From: Podospora bellae-mahoneyi
Taxonomy: Eukaryota; Ascomycota; Sordariomycetes; Sordariales; Podosporaceae
Length of the DNA: 64,000 nucleotides
NCBI RefSeq assembly: GCF_035222275.1
Contig: NC_085885.1
Coordinates: 2,604,001-2,668,000, forward strand
Direction: 5' to 3'
In this document: positions 59,934 to 64,000 of the stretch, in pieces
Numbering within the stretch: the first letter of the stretch is position 1
Layout: every line of letters begins with the position of its first letter
Notes under the pieces: model-generated
Told to the model about the DNA's origin: nothing
Database searches by the model: none
The model's input: the letters and a program-made list of their open reading frames with translations, nothing else
Position numbers and translations under genes: made by a program

Positions 59934-61112
59934 ATGGGCTCCAACAACCCCGACTCCTCCCCCGACTCCTCCCCCGAATCCTCCTCCCCTTTAATCACCC
60001 TCACAAACCCCACCCCCTCCGAACTCCCCAAAATCTTCACCCTCTCCCACCCCAAATGGGGCCCCGCGTTAACCCTGCAAGACTACCTCGACAGAGAAGC
60101 CTACCTCACCACCGTGCCCCTGTCCAAAAACGGGGGCATCACCCACTGGCTTTTGACTCTGTCCTCCCCCCCATCCCCCTCAGGGGAAAGACCAATCCTA
60201 GCATCATGCGAATCCATCAAGAAACGCGCCTTTTACACCACCCCCTCCGGCTCCGTCCGCGAGGGTGTCGCCCACGGCATCGCCTCTGTCTTCACCGACC
60301 CAAAGTACAGAGGCAGAGGCTACGCCTCGAGAATGATGTCTGACCTGGGCCAACGGCTCAAGACCTGGCAAGACGGCGGGGAGGACAGGCCGGTGGTGTT
60401 TAGCGTGTTGTATAGTGATATTGGGAAGGGGTTCTATGCCAAGCATGGGTGGGCGCCGTTTCCGTCGAGTCATGTTTCTTGGACGCCATCGTCCGCTGCC
60501 GGGTCGCCTCGAGGGAAAGGGGTCAAGACGATTGGGTATCATGAGCTGGCGGAGCTCTGCGCCGTTGATGAGAGGTTGCTAAAGGAACGACTGGCCGGGT
60601 TGGCGAAGGAGGATGGCGGGAAAAAGCGACATGTTGCTTTGGCGCCGGAGTTGGATCAGCTGCTTTGGCATTTGATGAGGGAGGATTTCATGACGAAGCA
60701 TATCTTTGGGAGGACGCCTGAGGTTAGGGGGGCGGTGGCGGGGGAGAAGGGGAGGAGGGTCTGGGCTGTTTGGACTAGGGGGTATTATGGGGGGTTGGGG
60801 AAGACGGAGGGGAATACGTTGCATGTGCTGAGGGTGGTGGTGGAGGATGAGGAGAATACGGCTGAGGAGGAGCTCATCGAGGGGTTTAAAGCGATTGTTG
60901 GCATTGCGCGGGCGGAGGCGGACGAGTGGAGGAGCCATGATGTGCAGATGTGGAATCCGACGGGGTTGGTAAGGGGGTTGGTGGAGAAGATTGGGGTTGA
61001 GTATGAGTTTGTTGAAAGGGATAAGGAGAGTATTGCTAGTTTGATGTGGTATGGGGAGGAGGAGGGGGAGGAGGTGGACTGGGTGGCTAACGAGAAGTAT
61101 GCTTGGTGTTGA
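59934..61112 (+). CDS. GNAT acetyltransferase, LYC1-like
   Basis: 392 aa from MGSNNPDSSPDSSPESS; the frame also opens at 59847, but this Met follows a likely leader sequence. It is related to the fungal LYC1 proteins (lysine N6-acetyltransferase in Yarrowia lysine catabolism). A GNAT fold is indicated by ILASCESIKKRAFY, the beta4 and acetyl-CoA loop VAHGIASVFTDPKYRGRGYASRMMSDLGQRL, and VVFSVLYSDIGKGFYAKHGWAPF. The remaining half (DQLLWHLMREDFMTKHIFGR, VWAVWTRGYYGG, ADEWRSHDVQMWNP) is the family-specific C-terminal domain. Ser/Asp-Pro repeats at the N-terminus are probably disordered. Substrate inferred, not shown. Confidence 0.78.
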   Translation: MGSNNPDSSPDSSPESSSPLITLTNPTPSELPKIFTLSHPKWGPALTLQDYLDREAYLTTVPLSKNGGITHWLLTLSSPPSPSGERPILASCESIKKRAFYTTPSGSVREGVAHGIASVFTDPKYRGRGYASRMMSDLGQRLKTWQDGGEDRPVVFSVLYSDIGKGFYAKHGWAPFPSSHVSWTPSSAAGSPRGKGVKTIGYHELAELCAVDERLLKERLAGLAKEDGGKKRHVALAPELDQLLWHLMREDFMTKHIFGRTPEVRGAVAGEKGRRVWAVWTRGYYGGLGKTEGNTLHVLRVVVEDEENTAEEELIEGFKAIVGIARAEADEWRSHDVQMWNPTGLVRGLVEKIGVEYEFVERDKESIASLMWYGEEEGEEVDWVANEKYAWC

Positions 61113-61317
61113 AGGTTGTGGGTTTCAGTTACGGGAAGCGATCTTTCTTTCTCTACCTACTTCTTACGGGATATATTTTGCATTTTGCAACATATCGCGT
61201 ACGTGGTCTCTCAAGGCACTCTGACATCATCGAATTTGTCTCCATACGAGCGACATATATCTGTTCAGAGCATGGGAATCGTTATATTCTTTTTCATACG
61301 CCTCAACAAGATCCTCC

Positions 61318-62341
61318 TCAAATTCCAAACCACTCCAGATCAACCGCCTCAAACTGCGGCACCACATGCCCCACCCCACTAGCCGAATATCCCACCAGCT
61401 TTGTCCCATCCCCATACACCATCTTGGTGTAGCCCGCCGCCGGAACATTCGTCTCATTCCTGGTAAACTCCACCCCGTGAATCGCCCCCCACTGCTCAAG
61501 CTGCTCCTCAAAGTTGTGGAAATAGTTCACGAAAAAGTCATTATCCCCATGCCAGGTAGCAACCTTGGGATACTTCCACCCCTGGTTCCCCTTCCCTTTA
61601 CCCTTGCCCTTCCCCTTGCCCTTGCCCTCAGGCAAAGGCGCCATCCCCCTCACCACCTCAGCCCATTCCTCCCCCGTCTTTCTAATCCCCCCGTTGGCGC
61701 ACGTCTGATCGGCGCTGATGGGGCTGCTGCCAGGGGAGCCAGCGAGACAGCCGGCTGGGACGCCGCTGTAGCAGGACACGGCGGAGAAGAGGTCGGGATA
61801 GGTCGAGGCCATGACGTTGGACATCATGCAACCTGAGGATGACCCAGTGATGAAGACCTTCTTGGGGTCGGCGTTGAAAGTGGTGGTGGCCCAGCGGACG
61901 ATGGTGGCTAGGCCGGTGGAATCACCTCCTCCGTCGCGGGTGAGGGAGGCGGGGGAGGCAACGTCCCAGCAGTTGTTGTCGTTTATGGAGGATGGGTAGA
62001 GGACGACGAAGTTGCGGGAGGAGGAGAGGGTTTGGAATTGGGAAGTCATTTCGGCGTGCCAGGGGCCGGAGCCGAAGCAGCCGTGGAGCTTGGAGGGGTG
62101 TTAGCATGGAGATAATGGGGAGTTAGCAAGGGGAGGGGGTGCTCACAGCGAGGATGATGGCTGGCTTGCCGGTCAAGTTGGAGGGGGCATAGAGGTGAAG
62201 TTGGAGGTTGGTGGGGTTGGATCCCCACGACGAGATCTGAGTGAGGACATCACGGGGGATGTCATTAGCACCAGGAGCGGAGGGCGCACCGTGGGCCACG
62301 GCAGCGGTACCCGCGAGGAGGACAAGGGACTTGAACAACAT
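61318..62341 (-). CDS. Secreted CE1-family esterase (acetylxylan/feruloyl esterase type), two exons
   Basis: Model complement(join(61318..62088,62147..62341)), 321 aa. Exon 1 is 65 codons with a signal peptide (MLFKSLVLLAGTAAVAHGAPS). The intron 62089-62146 joins AIILA to LHGCFGSGPWHAEMTSQF in phase. The nucleophile elbow is GSSSGCMMSNVMAS, with WDVASPASLTRDGGGDS before it and late DN/His segments (WHGDNDFFVNYFHNF, GVGHVVPQFE), which match esterases of CAZy CE1 acting on acetylated or feruloylated plant cell-wall xylan. An unusual Gly-Lys repeat (EGKGKGKGKGKGKG) interrupts the domain at about residues 205-220. No carbohydrate-binding module. Confidence 0.85.
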
Positions 62342-63392
62342 CGTGATGCCTAGGTATGACTGAGGTGAGAAGACAGACCACGGTGTATAGTAAACAGAAA
62401 CTAAATCTTTTTGGGGTGAGCGGATATTGGGATATTTGTACCTTGCATATCTTCCCCCCTCCCCCCCCCCAATAAGATCACTCAGCTATAATTAAGCAGT
62501 CAACGCACACCACCGGTTATGATCTCATTACCGAATGGGACGGTGGCACTCGGTAGTCTGGTCCGTGGGCCGTAACTGTGCCTAGGTAGGTATTTGGCAA
62601 ACGTGAGTAATCCATGGCTCCGTTCCCCAGCGGGTTTGGTCTCGGTGGCCCCTATTCCCAAGGGGGAAGCAAGTCCTGGTTAGCACAAGCATGAAATGTA
62701 TGTGGATAACCAGCGTTGCAATTGGCGCGGCTAACTGTACCCGACGCTATTTTCTGAGCGCCTAAGTTTTGTGGTTACACCACCGCACTCGGCTGGACTG
62801 CCCTATTAGATACGCTAGCGTGAGGTAAGGATCTATACTTTTACGATGTCACGGATAGAGTTATTGGAGGACGTCAGCGGTCAGAGCTAGTAGTCAGCAA
62901 GCCACGTCCGAATATCAAGAGGCTGAGGCGTCCAACTGCTTTGTATTGACTTGGCTGCTGCCACCGGCTGTTCCTGTCGGCATCTGTACTGGAGATGAAA
63001 CTCGGACTTTTGCAACTTAAGGGAAGGAGACAAAGTCTGTCGTCTGTTTTAAACTCCTAATTCATTTGGTCACAGAGAGTGTAGAGTCAAGGTGTTACGC
63101 GCGAAAAAGACAGCGTGGATGTTGTACAAAAGAATGCTCTCACCGGATTTAGGCAGACATATGCTGTATCATATGTATTTTGACGAAGTACACAAGCACC
63201 TCTTGAATGCACTGAGAATGACGTCGCCGCATAAGGTATGAAGCTTGGGGCCACAAGTTGGGAGAACATGGGCATGCGCCTTCTCCTTCGAGAGCCAGGA
63301 TAATCAAGCTTCACTCCCCCGTGGCCCCTAAAACAAACGTCCAGTGAGAAGTCTGGCGCCAGCGATGAGAGTTGGGTTGCTCTATAGCGCGC
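62342..63392. other. Gene-free stretch upstream of the CE1 esterase
   Basis: About 1 kb. The near end is the esterase promoter, with a C run near 62454-62470. The rest shows no frame, repeat or RNA gene that I recognise. Confidence 0.45.
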
Positions 63393-63500
63393 CGGGCGCC
63401 GGGTACGAGGATCTGGAGGGGGTCGCAGAAGGATCCCCTTAGAAGAGCCGCTTCAGGCGAGTGAGCTCCAGCCGAATCTGGATTTGTATCAGGCTTTGCT
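63393..63500 (+). pseudogene. Fragment of a U-box ligase gene (copy of CHIP-like C-terminus)
   Basis: The segment around GAGCCGCTTCAGGCGAGTGA closely matches the end of the CHIP-like gene near 53721-53740 (GAGCCGCTTCAGGCGAGCGA), and the similarity continues through CTGGATTTGTATCAGGCTT (compare TTGGATTTGAAGCAGGCTT). Matching runs from about the U-box GKSYERAAILEHL to DLKQA, with gaps. There is no open frame across it, so it is a decayed duplicate fragment of a U-box gene about 10 kb from the intact one. Confidence 0.6.
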
Positions 63501-63554
63501 TAGAGGGAAGTAGATGCACCTCTACTTGGTAGATTGTGTTCTATCCATGGAGTT

Positions 63555-63980
63555 TCACTTCGTCATTATGTCTTTTCCGAGAAGCTTCATGCCGCTGTCA
63601 TTGCCCGTATTCTCGCAGTTCAAGATCCCTACGTCTAAGCGCCCGTTGCCATTCAGCATCACTAGGGCGTGGAATTTGACAACACCTTTGATAGGGCAGA
63701 TGGAGCGTCCCGATACGCAGCTGGAAATGTAAATCACACAAAGAGCTATGTGCCCATCATGAAGCCGCAAAATTCTGAGAAATATTCCACTTGACACATT
63801 GCTCAGGCAGTTTGCAATTTCATGAATAGCATCAGTCTTGCAATATGCGATAGTACTACCAGCTCCAACTATAAATATCTCTTGCTCCTCCTCTTCCGTT
63901 TCCAACACTCTCATCAAATCACGGCCAAAAATCCAGGAAGATTCGCCATGTTGATCAATCAAACGCTCGATGACCTCCAT
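63555..63980 (-). CDS. Unidentified reading frame at right edge
   Basis: 141 codons, starting MEVIERLIDQHGESSWIF at 63980. Only 20 bases remain before the window edge, so the true start may lie outside. Composition is protein-like (mixed hydrophobic and charged residues, few low-complexity runs), with segments GAGSTIAYCKTDAIHEIANCL and IFLRILRLHDGHIALCVIYISSC. I do not recognise a family. Could be a real small gene, a 3' exon, or chance. Confidence 0.3.
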   Translation of the reverse strand: MEVIERLIDQHGESSWIFGRDLMRVLETEEEEQEIFIVGAGSTIAYCKTDAIHEIANCLSNVSSGIFLRILRLHDGHIALCVIYISSCVSGRSICPIKGVVKFHALVMLNGNGRLDVGILNCENTGNDSGMKLLGKDIMTK

Positions 63981-64000
63981 CGAGGATACGAGACTGGAAC

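Overview
The window is nuclear DNA from a filamentous ascomycete, most likely a sordariomycete and probably of the Sordariales. The evidence is its many short introns (about 50-240 nt, with GT...AG ends and CTAAC/CTGAC-like branch sites), its single-gene spacing, and its housekeeping content: NUP170, TCP1/CCT1, cytosolic prolyl-tRNA synthetase, ADA2, GAL7, ERG28, IFA38, ALG9, NAF1 and EXO5. No tRNA, rRNA or CRISPR array was recognised.

Layout. 0-9.3 kb is accessory: a degenerate FSH-type serine hydrolase, three related two-finger C2H2 proteins, an F-box protein and two copies of one terminal-inverted-repeat MITE. 9.4-30.3 kb is core: EXO5, a NIPA/DUF803 magnesium-transporter-like protein with a long tail, a short-chain dehydrogenase, ADA2 divergent from GAL7, ERG28 divergent from IFA38, and NUP170. 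30.8-31.2 kb holds a third AT-rich inverted-repeat element. 31.4-38.9 kb is the most interesting part: a caspase-like (C14) gene and a TPR-CHAT protease gene in divergent orientation, followed tail-to-tail by the remains of what looks like a fungal gasdermin-like pore-forming gene. 39.7-61.1 kb returns to core genes: ALG9 divergent from NAF1, a membrane SH3 protein, a DUF7730/F-box-like protein, a CHIP-like TPR/U-box ligase, prolyl-tRNA synthetase divergent from TCP1, and a LYC1-like acetyltransferase. 61.3-64 kb has a secreted CE1-type esterase, a gene-poor stretch with a fragment resembling the U-box end of the CHIP-like gene, and an unidentified reading frame at the right edge.

How the genes fit together. 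Fungal gasdermin-like genes are known to sit beside subtilisin- or CHAT-type protease genes whose products cleave them and trigger cell death, and in a bacterial type III CRISPR system a CHAT protease activates a caspase-like protease. Finding caspase, CHAT and a gasdermin-like gene side by side suggests a three-part regulated cell-death module (inference). Reading-frame breaks are concentrated in this module and in the FSH gene, while all the long housekeeping genes are intact. That suggests decay or fast turnover of accessory death and allorecognition-type genes rather than general sequence error, although single-base assembly errors cannot be excluded from sequence alone.

Most gene models were assembled by hand by joining exons in phase. 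Exon lengths sum to whole codon numbers for the spliced genes reported.
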